Origin: Desulfobacteraceae bacterium
GTDB taxonomy: Bacteria; Desulfobacterota; Desulfobacteria; Desulfobacterales; UBA11574
Length of the DNA stretch: 14,491 nt
Reading direction: 5' to 3'
NCBI GenBank assembly: GCA_029857875.1
Contig: JAOUGB010000014.1
Location: 1 to 14,491 of the forward strand
Each line of letters starts with the position of its first letter. The stretch's first letter is position 1. Positions 1-7,561 of this stretch are shown here, in pieces. The notes beneath the pieces are model-generated. The model was not told the DNA's origin. It saw only the letters and a list, made by a program, of their open reading frames with translations, and ran no database searches. A program made the position numbers and the translations under genes.

Positions 1-25
1 TTCCGCAGCGTAAGCTGCTTAGTGC

Positions 26-60
26 TTTTCCATTGCCGTCCTCTCAACGACAATGGAAAA
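26..60. repeat. Inverted repeat, hairpin-forming
   Basis: A perfect 10-base inverted repeat, TTTTCCATTG (26-35) and CAATGGAAAA (51-60), is separated by 15 bases. After one mismatch the pairing continues with CGT/ACG, leaving a loop of about 7 bases. The plus strand continues with ATTATTATT, so it could act as a weak terminator for a gene outside the window, but the stem is AT-rich at its base. The function is uncertain. Confidence 0.5.
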
Positions 61-141
61 ATTATTATTCTCTGCGTCCTCTGTGTCTTGAGCGAAGCGG
101 GCGGTAAATATAAACTCACATACCTGCATAGCAAAGCTGCG

Positions 142-162
142 ACCTTCAGCTTAGCTGAAGGT
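142..162 (-). terminator. Possible terminator of the minus-strand operon
   Basis: ACCTTCAGC (142-150) and GCTGAAGGT (154-162) form a perfect 9-bp stem with a 3-base TTA loop, 20 bases beyond the stop codon of the alpha/beta hydrolase gene. The position suits a transcript end for that minus-strand run. No good uridine tract follows on the minus strand, so it may be a 3'-end-stabilising hairpin or a non-canonical terminator. Confidence 0.4.
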
Positions 163-182
163 TTAATGGATTAATCAAACCT

Positions 183-785
183 TTAGACACTTGAAGTCAA
201 AACCGATTCCAATTGTTTCAAATAACCTCCGTAAAAATGATCCGCACCATCGATAACTTCAAAGCGGGCATTGGGATTCCATGTAGAAATCATTTTTTCT
301 ATCACATCTGCAGGTGCGATATCATCCCTGTTTCCGGTGACCACAAATTTAAGGGTATCCATCGTGACAATAGATTTAAAATCCATAAATCCCACCGGCG
401 GGGAAACCATGATCATCTGTTTTGTCAAGGTATCTTTCTGTAGAGCATGTGCGTTCACCCAGGCGCCGAATGAATATCCCGCCAAATCGATCCGCTCCAT
501 TCCCATATCCGCGAGAAATGAAAGGGCAGACAAAACGTCTTTTTGTTCGCCGAGGCCGTTGTCATAGGCCCCCTGGCTTCTTCCGACCCCTCTGAAATTG
601 AACTTTAACGTTGAATATCCTTTCATATGGTAAACATGAACGATGGATTCCACTACCAGATTATACATATCTCCGCCATAAAGCGGATGGGGATGGGTAA
701 CCACAACGCCTTTCTTTTCATCCCTTTGATTGAGCAGCCCTTCTATTTCATATTCTTCTGATAAAAACGTTATTTTTTCGGCCAT
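183..785 (-). CDS. Small alpha/beta hydrolase (COG2945-like)
   Basis: A 200-residue single-domain serine hydrolase of the alpha/beta fold, close in length to the COG2945 group. The N-terminal HPHPLYGGDMYN segment (residues 31-42) forms the oxyanion region. The nucleophile elbow is G-Y-S-F-G with Ser105. The acid is probably Asp154 or Asp155 in GNRDD, and the base is His183 in DGADHFYGG, so the triad is complete. There is no signal peptide, so it should be cytoplasmic. The start is supported by a GGAGTAAGGA-type ribosome site just upstream. It is the last gene of a minus-strand run after the thioesterase gene (140-base gap), which may hint at ester or thioester turnover. The substrate cannot be read from sequence. 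Confidence 0.85.
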   Translation of the reverse strand: MAEKITFLSEEYEIEGLLNQRDEKKGVVVTHPHPLYGGDMYNLVVESIVHVYHMKGYSTLKFNFRGVGRSQGAYDNGLGEQKDVLSALSFLADMGMERIDLAGYSFGAWVNAHALQKDTLTKQMIMVSPPVGFMDFKSIVTMDTLKFVVTGNRDDIAPADVIEKMISTWNPNARFEVIDGADHFYGGYLKQLESVLTSSV

Positions 786-925
786 TGTGTGTCCTTACTC
801 CAATCATTTAACTCAGCCATTGATAACGCATCGTAAAATGAACAACCATAGATTAATGGATGCGAAACTTGCCTAAAGAACCATTTAAAATGTTTAAAAA
901 TTCACACTCTAAAAGCAAAACGATT

Positions 926-1396
926 CTACCCTACGATATACGTTCCGGTGCCCACAGCGATCAAGACGTTCTGATCGTTATACAGCTCCATTCGGGTTAC
1001 ACTGACTCTCCTGCCGGCCCGCATAATCGAACCTGTTGCAACAAAATAATTCCCTTTTCCCGGTCTCAGATAGTCGATACGTAGATCAATGGTGCCGATT
1101 TTTATCCAACTTTTCCCGATCTCTTCTGCTGTATGTCCTTTCATTTTCTGAAGAACACCCAAAGAGGCGGTTAACCCGCCGGTGGTGTCCAAAACTGCTG
1201 AAATAACACCCCCGTGAAGAATTCCCTGAACGTAATTTCCGATAAACGCGTCTTTCATTTCGAACTTTACACGCACGTCTTCCATCTTTAAAGATTCGAC
1301 CTTAAGACCTAAAACCTTGTTAAAGGGAATTTTTTGTTCATACAATTTACACAGCATTTTCAACCGATCATCAAGCTCTATTTTTTTATCAGGCAT
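926..1396 (-). CDS. yigI: YigI-type acyl-CoA thioesterase (hotdog fold)
   Basis: A hotdog-fold thioesterase of 156 residues. It shares with E. coli YigI (about 155 residues, a medium/long-chain acyl-CoA thioesterase) the order of motifs: an IPFNKVLGL-type segment near residue 23, GNYVQGILHGGV around 53-64, the catalytic-region Asp about nine residues after the HGG histidine (near residue 70), GTIDLRIDYLRPGKG in the middle and a C-terminus ending GTGTYIVG. It would hydrolyse acyl-CoA to free acid and CoA in the cytoplasm. I chose the ATG at 1396 because GGGAG lies 7 bases before it; an in-frame ATG at 1417 would add seven residues but lacks a good ribosome site. Co-orientation with two Fe-S genes upstream suggests one operon. 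Confidence 0.85.
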   Translation of the reverse strand: MPDKKIELDDRLKMLCKLYEQKIPFNKVLGLKVESLKMEDVRVKFEMKDAFIGNYVQGILHGGVISAVLDTTGGLTASLGVLQKMKGHTAEEIGKSWIKIGTIDLRIDYLRPGKGNYFVATGSIMRAGRRVSVTRMELYNDQNVLIAVGTGTYIVG

Positions 1397-1449
1397 AATG
1401 AAACTCCCATAAGGCAACCTATCCAGTGAAAAAATTCAGGCCAAAAAGA

Positions 1450-2121
1450 TTAAAAAGAATCTGTCTGTTTTTTAAGTTCCGTCGCTTCCTCCGGACAAAC
1501 ATCCACACATAGACCGCAACCATAACACAATTCGGGATTATAATGTATCTCTTCTTCTTGCCAGAATCGGGCGTCAAAAAGACATCTGTCGATACATTCT
1601 CCGCATCCCGTACATGTCGCCATATCGGTTACGGCGATATAGCTGCTGCGGGCGATGAGATCGGTTCGATCATACAATCTCATCATTTGAAGATCATGGC
1701 AGCAGCAATAACAGCAGCTGCAAAATGCATATATTTTGTTGCCGGGCATGTAAAAACTTAAATGCACGAGGCCTTTCTCATTTGCATATCGTAACACATC
1801 TTTTGCTTCTTCAAGAGAAATCTTGCGTCCCCTGCCTTTTTCCATGTTTTTTACTGCAACATCGTCTAAAAGAAAACAGACTTCCAGCGGGTTGTCACAA
1901 CGCCTGTAGTGAGTTCTGCATTCACAATCGGTCAGCGCAATGGTGTTAGCAGCACGAAGTATTTCAAGGGCCTGTTCACTCGGCATGACCCACTGCTTTG
2001 CTTCAACCGACTCACGTACTGGAACAACCCTGGATGCATAGGGTATCTCACCCGCTCCCAGCCATTTATCGTATGTCTTAAGTCTTTTTTCCAAAAACAA
2101 GTCTTTGTTGTTTGGTTTCAT
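1450..2121 (-). CDS. Cysteine-rich 4Fe-4S dicluster protein
   Basis: A 223-residue predicted cytoplasmic iron-sulfur protein. The N-terminal half has CECRTHYRRC (Cys66, 68, 75) followed by Cys82, a pattern seen in anaerobe 4Fe-4S proteins of unknown function. A dense CSCCYCCC block (residues 134-141) could bind a further metal or cluster. The C-terminus carries two ferredoxin motifs: C170xxC173xxC176xxxC180 and C199xxC202xxC205xxxC209P. The ATG at 2121 overlaps the upstream stop as ATGA and has an AAAGG-type site, indicating translational coupling; a longer reading to 2208 would run back into the upstream gene and is rejected. Electron transfer with its flavodoxin-ferredoxin partner is likely. 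The partner pathway is unknown. Confidence 0.8.
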   Translation of the reverse strand: MKPNNKDLFLEKRLKTYDKWLGAGEIPYASRVVPVRESVEAKQWVMPSEQALEILRAANTIALTDCECRTHYRRCDNPLEVCFLLDDVAVKNMEKGRGRKISLEEAKDVLRYANEKGLVHLSFYMPGNKIYAFCSCCYCCCHDLQMMRLYDRTDLIARSSYIAVTDMATCTGCGECIDRCLFDARFWQEEEIHYNPELCYGCGLCVDVCPEEATELKKQTDSF

Positions 2122-2999
2122 TTTTGCAACCTTTCTGTGAGAGATAGAATTATCTGTGAGTAAGGCCTTTCGGAAAAAAACGCTGCTCTGTCTCTGATTC
2201 GCTGCCAAATTTCAGAAAGATCTGCATGTATTGCCTGTTCCGGACATTTTTTCAAACAGTTGAAACAAAAAACACAGCCATGGCCAAAATCCGGATACGG
2301 CGTAAAAGTAACCGCATCCGCCGGGCAAACGTCTGAACATACCTGACATTGATTGCAAAGCTCGGTATCTATGGTTCGCTCCGGCATATGCGCTTTGGCC
2401 GTTTGAAGGCTGATTTTTTCCATCTCTGCATGATTTTCTTTGGTTTGATAGGCCAGGTCAGACAATTTAATCCCTTCCGGGTTGTCTTCGTAAAGTTTTT
2501 GGTTGATATGATTCACAAGTTCCTCAACCATTCGGTCGTCGTCAGCATCCGGATGCCCTTTCCCCAAAGGATCTTCAAGCTGCCACATTAATGAGTGTAA
2601 GGCCAGGATCTTGGCTGCGCCGAGAAGCGTAAACTTTTTGCTTATTAATTCTTTGCCCATTTCATACAAGGAAATACCGGAGCAAGCCCCGCCCCAGGTA
2701 ACAAAAGGAACAGCAAAGGCGCCGGTATTCTCTTTGAGTTCGGCAATACATTTCATCACCAACGGAATCGCATGAGAAACATACACCGGAGAGCCGATAA
2801 AAAGACAGCTGTTGCCTTCTGAGGCTTCCATCTGCTGTGAAATCGTCATGGCGATATCGCAGCTGGATTCAGCCAGGTTGAATGAGGACACCTCGGCACC
2901 CAGCGTCAGAAACTGTTTCTCGATAACCTCTGCGACATGCCGAGTGGACCCTGCCGGCGAAAAATACACAATGAACACTTTTTTCTTTTTTATAATCAT
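2118..2999 (-). CDS. EFR1-family flavodoxin-ferredoxin fusion
   Basis: A 293-residue electron carrier with two parts. Residues about 7-170 are a flavodoxin-like domain with an FMN phosphate loop at S-P-A-G-S-T-R (14-20), GSPVYV around 69-74 and a TWGGACSG loop near 101-108. Residues about 210-256 are a bacterial ferredoxin domain with two complete [4Fe-4S] motifs, C215/C218/C221/C225 and C242/C245/C248/C252. This is the EFR1 architecture, widespread in anaerobes and assumed to shuttle electrons between FMN and two clusters. The ATG at 2999 has AGGA upstream. It is the first gene of the minus-strand run and overlaps the next gene by four bases. Confidence 0.85.
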   Translation of the reverse strand: MIIKKKKVFIVYFSPAGSTRHVAEVIEKQFLTLGAEVSSFNLAESSCDIAMTISQQMEASEGNSCLFIGSPVYVSHAIPLVMKCIAELKENTGAFAVPFVTWGGACSGISLYEMGKELISKKFTLLGAAKILALHSLMWQLEDPLGKGHPDADDDRMVEELVNHINQKLYEDNPEGIKLSDLAYQTKENHAEMEKISLQTAKAHMPERTIDTELCNQCQVCSDVCPADAVTFTPYPDFGHGCVFCFNCLKKCPEQAIHADLSEIWQRIRDRAAFFSERPYSQIILSLTERLQK

Positions 3000-3376
3000 T
3001 TGGTTATCCTATTATCATATGGAATTTTTTAATAACGCAACAGAGCTATCATAAGCAAGTTCTTATTCCACCAGGCACCGTAACCTTTCTCCAAAGTTTC
3101 CGATGCCTTCACTTGCCAGTGATCTCCACCGAATACAATCCCGTCTCTGACATATATTAAAATATTTTTTCCAGTTCAATTGGATCTTTTGATGCTTTGA
3201 AAATATCATAGGCCTTGCTTCGATTTGCTTTATGATTATGCAGGCTTGACCTTTATTGTTTATCGATATATCTAAAAATGCAACATTTGATACCGAATCA
3301 ACGATACAAAGACCAGCGACGTTTTAGAAAAACATCCGAGGGCTCTATTAAATGAAAATGATAAGGGAGAAAATAA
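3000..3376. other. Divergent spacer between two Fe-S gene groups
   Basis: A 377-base gap between the minus-strand EFR1 run and the plus-strand DUF3786 run. The left two thirds contain short protein-like minus-strand frames (annotated separately). The right third is AT-rich and should contain promoters for the plus-strand group; TTGACC at 3246-3251 followed 17 bases later by TATCTA is one weak candidate. A purine-rich AAGGGAG ribosome site at the end serves the gene at 3377. No intact gene was found. Confidence 0.6.
3029..3252 (-). pseudogene. Possible gene remnant, frame-broken
   Basis: Two adjoining minus-strand reading stretches look protein-like but lie in different frames and have no start. 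The upstream piece (3252 to 3157) reads in part KANRSKAYDIFKASKDPIE and ends at TAA. The downstream piece (3154 to 3029) reads in part VRDGIVFGGDHWQVKAS and continues with a Gly/Trp-rich tail before TAA. They could be the decayed 3' end of one gene joined by a frameshift, or chance. I do not recognise the family. Confidence 0.25.
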
Positions 3377-4192
3377 ATGCCGCAACCAAAGAACGCCATG
3401 GAAATTTTTCAACTGCTCGACAGATCGAATTGCCGGGAGTGCGGTCAAAAGACATGTCTGGCTTTTGCCGGAGCGGTTTTCAGAGGTCAAAGCAAGCTCG
3501 AGGAATGTCCGAAACTGGATCGGGAAACCATCGAACAGTTTTCGGGAGAACGCAAAAAGGAACATACCGTTGAAGAAATTCAAGAAGAATACATGAAAAA
3601 AATGAAAGCGGAGATTTCCGACCTTGACCTTGATGAGGCTGCTCAGAGAACAGGAGGCCGGGTATCCAACAACAAACTGACACTAAAGGTGCTGGGAAAG
3701 GATTTCAGCGTCGATTCAAAAGGACATCTTTACACGGATATCCATATCAACATGTGGGTAGCCATCCCGTTTCTCACCTACGTTCTTTATAGCAAAGGAA
3801 TACCGGTGTCGGGAAACTGGGCTTCCTTCAGAGAGTTGAAAGACGGCAAGGAAGAGTATCCCCTTTTTCAAAAAAGATGTGAAGAACCCATGAAACGTGT
3901 CGCCGATACCTATACCGATCTGTTTGACGACATGGTGCATATTTTCAGCGGAAAACAGGTTGAAAAACAATTCGAATCCGATATATCCGTTGTGCTGCAC
4001 CCTCTCCCAAAAGTTCCGATCATGGTATGTTACTGGTTACCGGAAGACGGTCTCGAATCGAGCCTGCATGTTTTTTTTGACAAAACAGCGGACGAAAATC
4101 TCGGCACCAGTGCTGTCTTTACTCTGGGAGTCGGGCTTTCTCAAATGTTTGCTAAACTTTCACTAAGACACGGAGTTTCAGAAACTTATTAA
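3377..4192 (+). CDS. Fe-S domain plus DUF3786 protein
   Basis: A 271-residue two-domain protein. The N-terminus has a four-cysteine Fe-S motif, C19xxC22xxxxC27 and then C44 (CX2CX4CX16C), the pattern found in RnfB-like proteins and in the gamma subunit of the corrinoid iron-sulfur protein. The rest, from about residue 70, matches DUF3786, recognisable from the GKDFSVDSKGHLYTDIHIN segment, the VLYSKGIPVSGNW segment and the LPKVPIMVCYW segment near the C-terminus. The family is common in Wood-Ljungdahl anaerobes; its function is unknown, with roles near corrinoid or C1 enzymes only suspected. The start is supported by AAGGGAG ten bases upstream. Its stop lies two bases before the next ATG, so the two genes are probably translationally coupled. 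Confidence 0.82.
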   Translation: MPQPKNAMEIFQLLDRSNCRECGQKTCLAFAGAVFRGQSKLEECPKLDRETIEQFSGERKKEHTVEEIQEEYMKKMKAEISDLDLDEAAQRTGGRVSNNKLTLKVLGKDFSVDSKGHLYTDIHINMWVAIPFLTYVLYSKGIPVSGNWASFRELKDGKEEYPLFQKRCEEPMKRVADTYTDLFDDMVHIFSGKQVEKQFESDISVVLHPLPKVPIMVCYWLPEDGLESSLHVFFDKTADENLGTSAVFTLGVGLSQMFAKLSLRHGVSETY

Positions 4193-4194
4193 AA

Positions 4195-4533
4195 ATGATT
4201 GCGTATTGCGGCCTTGCCTGTTCTGACTGCCCCACGTTTTTGGCGACTAAAAATGACGATGACGTTGCCAGGCAAAAAACGGCTGACTTGTATGCCGAAA
4301 AGTTTGGACTCGACCTGAAGCCCGAAAACATCAATTGTGACGGCTGTAAGTCCGAGGGAGGAAAGCTGATCGGATATTGTCAGTCATGTGATATCAGGCA
4401 GTGCTGCCGCGAAAAAGGTCTGGAAAATTGCGCACATTGCAAGGACCAGCCGTGTGAAAAATTAACCCAGTTTCATGCGTTTTCCACCGATGCAAAGGCG
4501 AGCTTTGAAGCGCTGAAAATAGAGACTGGATAA
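4195..4533 (+). CDS. DUF3795 cysteine-rich protein (first copy)
   Basis: A 112-residue protein with the DUF3795 signature: YCGLACSDCPTF at the N-terminus, then INCDGC, a YCQSCDIRQCC block, NCAHC and a C-terminal QPCEKL. These cysteines are spaced for metal or cluster binding, but cofactor and role are unknown. There is no clear ribosome site; the ATG follows the DUF3786 stop by two bases, which points to coupled translation. A second, longer DUF3795 gene follows 33 bases downstream, so the pair may have arisen by duplication and divergence. Confidence 0.75.
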   Translation: MIAYCGLACSDCPTFLATKNDDDVARQKTADLYAEKFGLDLKPENINCDGCKSEGGKLIGYCQSCDIRQCCREKGLENCAHCKDQPCEKLTQFHAFSTDAKASFEALKIETG

Positions 4534-4566
4534 CGCTGGATGGATTGATCCAAGGAGGCACTTATC

Positions 4567-5046
4567 ATGAGTATGGAAATTTTTCAGAAAGTAAGAAAAA
4601 TGGGGGAAAAATTAAAAGAGAAAAGAAAAAATGAAGAAATAGATTATAATTATATGACCGCTCCCTGTGGATTGCCGTGTTTCGAATGTTATCTTTATCT
4701 GGCACAGTTCGACCAAGGAATGGCTGAAACAATTGCAGGTGTCTTTAATGTTTCACCTGATGAAATCAAATGTAAGGGATGCAGGGCTGAAAATGGCAAA
4801 TGCGCACATCATCCCATGGAATGCAGGGTCTATAAATGTATCGAAAGCACTGATATGAAAACTTGTGCAGAATGCAACGATTTCCCCTGTGAATATCTTC
4901 ATCCCTATAGAGACCAGGCTGAAAAATGGCATAATACTAAAATATATAATCTTTGCCGCATAAAAAAACTCGGGCTTGAAAAATGGGCAAAAGAGGAAGC
5001 CGGCGGTATTTTGGATAAATATTTCTACGGAACCTGGACCTTATAG
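4567..5046 (+). CDS. DUF3795 cysteine-rich protein (second copy)
   Basis: A 159-residue DUF3795 relative. After a lysine/glutamate-rich N-terminal extension of about 30 residues comes TAPCGLPCFECYLYLA, then IKCKGC, a CAHHPMECRVYKC block, TCAECNDFPCEYL and a basic, aromatic C-terminal tail absent from the shorter copy. A strong AAGGAGG site sits shortly before the ATG, so unlike the first copy it is translated independently. Codon choice is more AT-rich than in its neighbours, which may hint at a different origin. The function is unknown. Confidence 0.75.
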   Translation: MSMEIFQKVRKMGEKLKEKRKNEEIDYNYMTAPCGLPCFECYLYLAQFDQGMAETIAGVFNVSPDEIKCKGCRAENGKCAHHPMECRVYKCIESTDMKTCAECNDFPCEYLHPYRDQAEKWHNTKIYNLCRIKKLGLEKWAKEEAGGILDKYFYGTWTL

Positions 5047-5101
5047 TGGGTTTTGCGAAAGGTTTATAGTAAATACAAAAAAGCAAACAAACGGGGTGAG
5101 T

Positions 5102-6046
5102 ATGTTTGAACACATCCTGGCCGCCAAAGAAAGACTGCAAGGCCATGTCAATGTGACGCCGGTCATGACGTCACGAACGTTAAACCAACGGGTTGGAGCG
5201 CAAGTATATTTTAAGTGTGAAAACCTCCAGAGGATTGGGGCATTCAAGTTTCGTGGCGCATTCAACAGTATCTCTAAACTTTCAAAAGCAGAGAAAGCGG
5301 CTGGCGTCATTACATATTCTTCAGGGAATCATGCCCAAGCCGTGGCTTTAGTCGGTCAAATTCTGGATGTTCAAACAACCATCGTCATGCCGAACAATGC
5401 CCCTGAAACCAAACGCGCGGCTACCGAGGATTATGGTGCCGTGATTGTTGAGTATGACCCTGAGAATACATCTCGTGAGGCTGTCGCAGAAAGTCTTCAA
5501 GCAAAAAACGGCTTTACCATGATTCCACCGTTTGATCATTTGGATGTCATTGCAGGTCAAGGTACTGCCGCTCTGGAAATGTTTGAGGAGGTCGGCCATC
5601 TTGATACCCTACTGGTTCCTTGCGGCGGCGGGGGGCTGTTGAGCGGTTCGGCCATAGCCGCAAAAAATATCGATCCGGATTGTCGGGTCATCGGTGTTGA
5701 ACCTGAACTTGCTGATGATGCAACAAAGTCGTTTTACACCAAAAGACTTCATCGCGTAAAAAACCCGCCCACCATCGCCGACGGAACCCGAACACCCTCT
5801 CTGGGCAAGATCACCTTCCCCCTCGTGCTTGAGTATGTGGACGAGATGAAGACCGTATCGGAGAAAGCGATCATAGAAGCAGTTAAATTTCTATTTTATC
5901 GAATGAAGCTTGTGGTTGAACCGTCAGGCGCACTCGGGCTGGCGGCAATATTGAGTCGAAACGTGATTCCCAAAGGCCGGGCAGGAATCATTATCAGCGG
6001 CGGCAATATTGACGCTGCTACGATGATAATGATTTTAAACTCATAA
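5102..6046 (+). CDS. PLP-dependent threonine/serine or hydroxyaspartate dehydratase
   Basis: A 314-residue fold-type II PLP enzyme. The Schiff-base lysine is Lys49 in GAFKFRGA. The substrate loop is SSGNHAQA (residues 73-80), and the phosphate-binding loop is C-G-G-G-G-L-L-S-G starting at Cys174. There is no C-terminal ACT domain, so it is the short catabolic-type or serine-racemase-like form. The ENLQRIGAFKFRGA and IPPFDHLDVIAGQGT segments resemble threo-3-hydroxyaspartate ammonia-lyases more than biosynthetic IlvA. It would release ammonia and a 2-oxo acid from L-threonine, L-serine or 3-hydroxyaspartate; the preferred substrate cannot be fixed. I chose the ATG at 5102 (GGGGTGAG just before); an upstream in-frame extension overlaps the previous gene and lacks family similarity. 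Confidence 0.88.
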   Translation: MFEHILAAKERLQGHVNVTPVMTSRTLNQRVGAQVYFKCENLQRIGAFKFRGAFNSISKLSKAEKAAGVITYSSGNHAQAVALVGQILDVQTTIVMPNNAPETKRAATEDYGAVIVEYDPENTSREAVAESLQAKNGFTMIPPFDHLDVIAGQGTAALEMFEEVGHLDTLLVPCGGGGLLSGSAIAAKNIDPDCRVIGVEPELADDATKSFYTKRLHRVKNPPTIADGTRTPSLGKITFPLVLEYVDEMKTVSEKAIIEAVKFLFYRMKLVVEPSGALGLAAILSRNVIPKGRAGIIISGGNIDAATMIMILNS

Positions 6047-6091
6047 AAAACGGAAATGGGTTTGACAATCCAAGAATCAGGAATCGATACA

Positions 6092-6378
6092 TTAACCCTT
6101 AGCACATGTATTCTTAAATACGGTAAAGTATTTATAGCTTGTTTTATTCATTATATTCACGGAAAAGTGTAAAGTGCCTAAAGTGAACTAAAGTGCCTAA
6201 AGTTAAGGTATTCTATCAATTTTAATTATAATTGATTGCGCTGAAAGCGCGTTCCTCAACTTTAGCTCACTTTAGGCATTTCAAACTTCAAACTTTTGGG
6301 CTTCAGCTTATCCAGAATAGCGATCCTGATCAAAATACGTCACCGTATTTATGAATTATAGCACTTAGCCTGGGTTAA
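6092..6378. repeat. Flanking inverted repeat around MITE copy 1
   Basis: TTAACCC (6092-6098) and GGGTTAA (6372-6378) form a perfect 7-bp inverted repeat just outside the element ends, extending the hairpin of copy 1. The second copy lacks this flank, so it belongs to the insertion site or to local divergence and not to the element core. Confidence 0.5.
6098..6368. mobile_element. MITE-like palindromic element, copy 1 (271 bp)
   Basis: A non-coding element between the convergent dehydratase and rnd genes. Its ends form imperfect terminal inverted repeats: the outer 36 bases match at 26 positions, including AAATACGG near the inner part. Inside, AAAGTGCCTAAAGT occurs twice (6171-6184 and 6190-6203) and its complement recurs at about 6261-6280, so the element can fold into a long hairpin. 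The centre has an AT-rich dyad and a GCGCT/AGCGC hairpin. CTTAG stands at both ends in direct orientation, possibly a target duplication. It is nearly identical over 90 bases to the copy at 9577-9948. It contains no transposase, so any movement would need one elsewhere. Confidence 0.75.
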
Positions 6379-6384
6379 AAGACG

Positions 6385-7521
6385 CTATGAGACCTTTTTT
6401 AAAACCCTTATTATCTCGGCACCAAACGCCTGCTTCTGCCAGTTTTTCATTTCCTTGACTGTCTCAAGGGATTTACTGTCACCAGGATTCTTTACGGCAA
6501 TGGCCGTGATCAGCGCATTATTGCAAAGTATCCCGGGATCGATCCCAAGAGTGCTTGCTTTCGAAGCTCTCCAGAATTTAAGGGCTTTTATTTTTGCCGA
6601 CGCCCCGTTGGGCAACACAGGGGGTTTTTGGGAAGGAAAAACCGGAAGTTCGCTTTCAGGTATTTTCAAGGGCTTGGCCACCACCTTTATCAAATCATTG
6701 CCGTACATGGAGATCTGCCTGTTACTCAAAGCTTTTATGTTTTTTAAACGGCGCAACGTTACGGGTCTTGCCGTTGTAATCTTCATTATCGACTCATTCC
6801 CAATAATTTTGAAAAATGGTTTGTCCTTTTTTTCAGCAACACGTTTTCTGAACTGCAGCAAGGCTTCGAGCACGGCAAGACTTCTTGATTTGAGCCGACC
6901 CGCGCCTTTGAATTTCATAAATAATGGCGCCTCATTGGATAACACAGGCCTCACCTTGCTTAAATCTTCGCACTCTTCAAGCACCCATGTCATCCGGTCT
7001 ATTTTTTTAAGCCTATGAATCAGCATCCTGGCAAGGGGAAGAAGATAGATCACATCTTTTGAAGCATACGCCATCATTTCCTTTGGCAACGGTCTTTTAG
7101 ACCAGTCTTTTTTCTGGTATTTTTTATCGACATTGACGTTAAAAAACATCTTCAACACCGCCTGCAATCCGGTCTCTTTGATCCCTAAAAATCGGCAAGC
7201 AAGTTCCGTATCAAAAAGATTGTTTATTCTAATTTTGAAATCCCGGTAAAGACTGCGGACATCATAGTCCGCTCCATGAAAAATCTTTTTGATATCGGGG
7301 TTGGAAAAAATCGGATTAAGTGGGGCCAGGTTTTTTATCGCCAATGGATCAACCACAACAGAGATTTTTTCAGTGGCGATTTGAATCAAACAAACCTTTT
7401 CTTTATAATGATACATGGAATCTGCTTCCAGATCAACGGCCACGGCCTTTTCCTTTTCAAGGGATCTTACAATTTCTTCTAGACCAGCTGCCGTATCTAT
7501 TACCTGAGATTCGATTTCCAT
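6385..7521 (-). CDS. rnd: Ribonuclease D
   Basis: A 378-residue DEDDy 3'-5' exoribonuclease, almost the length of E. coli RNase D (375). Exo I is D30-L-E32, Exo II is HGADYD with Asp87 the probable metal ligand, and Exo III is Y152-A-S-K-D156; these bind two divalent metals. An HRDC domain follows at about residues 205-285. It would trim 3' ends of tRNA precursors and other small structured RNAs in the cytoplasm. The ATG at 7521 is preceded by AAGGGAAA on the minus strand. It diverges from thrS across 143 bases, and the stop lies 16 bases from the repeat element at 6098-6368. Pairing of a tRNA-processing and a tRNA-charging gene is suggestive but may be chance. Confidence 0.93.
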   Translation of the reverse strand: MEIESQVIDTAAGLEEIVRSLEKEKAVAVDLEADSMYHYKEKVCLIQIATEKISVVVDPLAIKNLAPLNPIFSNPDIKKIFHGADYDVRSLYRDFKIRINNLFDTELACRFLGIKETGLQAVLKMFFNVNVDKKYQKKDWSKRPLPKEMMAYASKDVIYLLPLARMLIHRLKKIDRMTWVLEECEDLSKVRPVLSNEAPLFMKFKGAGRLKSRSLAVLEALLQFRKRVAEKKDKPFFKIIGNESIMKITTARPVTLRRLKNIKALSNRQISMYGNDLIKVVAKPLKIPESELPVFPSQKPPVLPNGASAKIKALKFWRASKASTLGIDPGILCNNALITAIAVKNPGDSKSLETVKEMKNWQKQAFGAEIIRVLKKVS

Positions 7522-7531
7522 TCAATTTTCC

Positions 7532-7545
7532 CTTGACCCGTCAAG
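7532..7545. promoter_or_regulatory. Palindrome in the rnd/thrS divergent spacer
   Basis: CTTGAC-CC-GTCAAG is a perfect 6-bp inverted repeat with a 2-base centre, lying 11 bases upstream of the rnd start codon. It overlaps a possible thrS -35 box (TTGACC, 7533-7538). It could be an operator or merely a small hairpin in the rnd leader. Confidence 0.35.
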
Positions 7546-7561
7546 TTATTTCACCTAATCT
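7533..7561 (+). promoter_or_regulatory. Candidate sigma70-type promoter for thrS
   Basis: TTGACC (7533-7538) and TAATCT (7556-7561) are separated by 17 bases, facing thrS with a predicted start of transcription around 7568. The -10 match is only moderate and the spacer is AT-rich enough to offer alternatives, such as a second TAATCT about 25 bases further on. This is inferred from sequence only. Confidence 0.35.

Larger units (their letters stand above)
1..182. other. Intergenic region, no gene seen
   Basis: No coding frame is convincing here. The stretch holds two inverted repeats (annotated separately at 26-60 and 142-162) and, around 70-110, a purine/pyrimidine-skewed low-complexity phrase resembling the short dispersed intergenic repeats common in Desulfobacterota. 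The window starts inside this spacer, so the gene to its left is unknown. Confidence 0.6.

Noticed and set aside
2122..2208. Longer N-terminus for the 4Fe-4S protein (start at 2208)
   Set aside because: The extra 29 residues lie within the EFR1 coding region and look unlike a protein domain; the ATGA overlap at 2121 with a ribosome site is more natural.
6171..6203. CRISPR or tandem-repeat array (AAAGTGCCTAAAG units)
   Set aside because: Only two units occur with a 5-base gap, they recur in reverse complement nearby, and the whole is explained by a palindromic element present in two copies.
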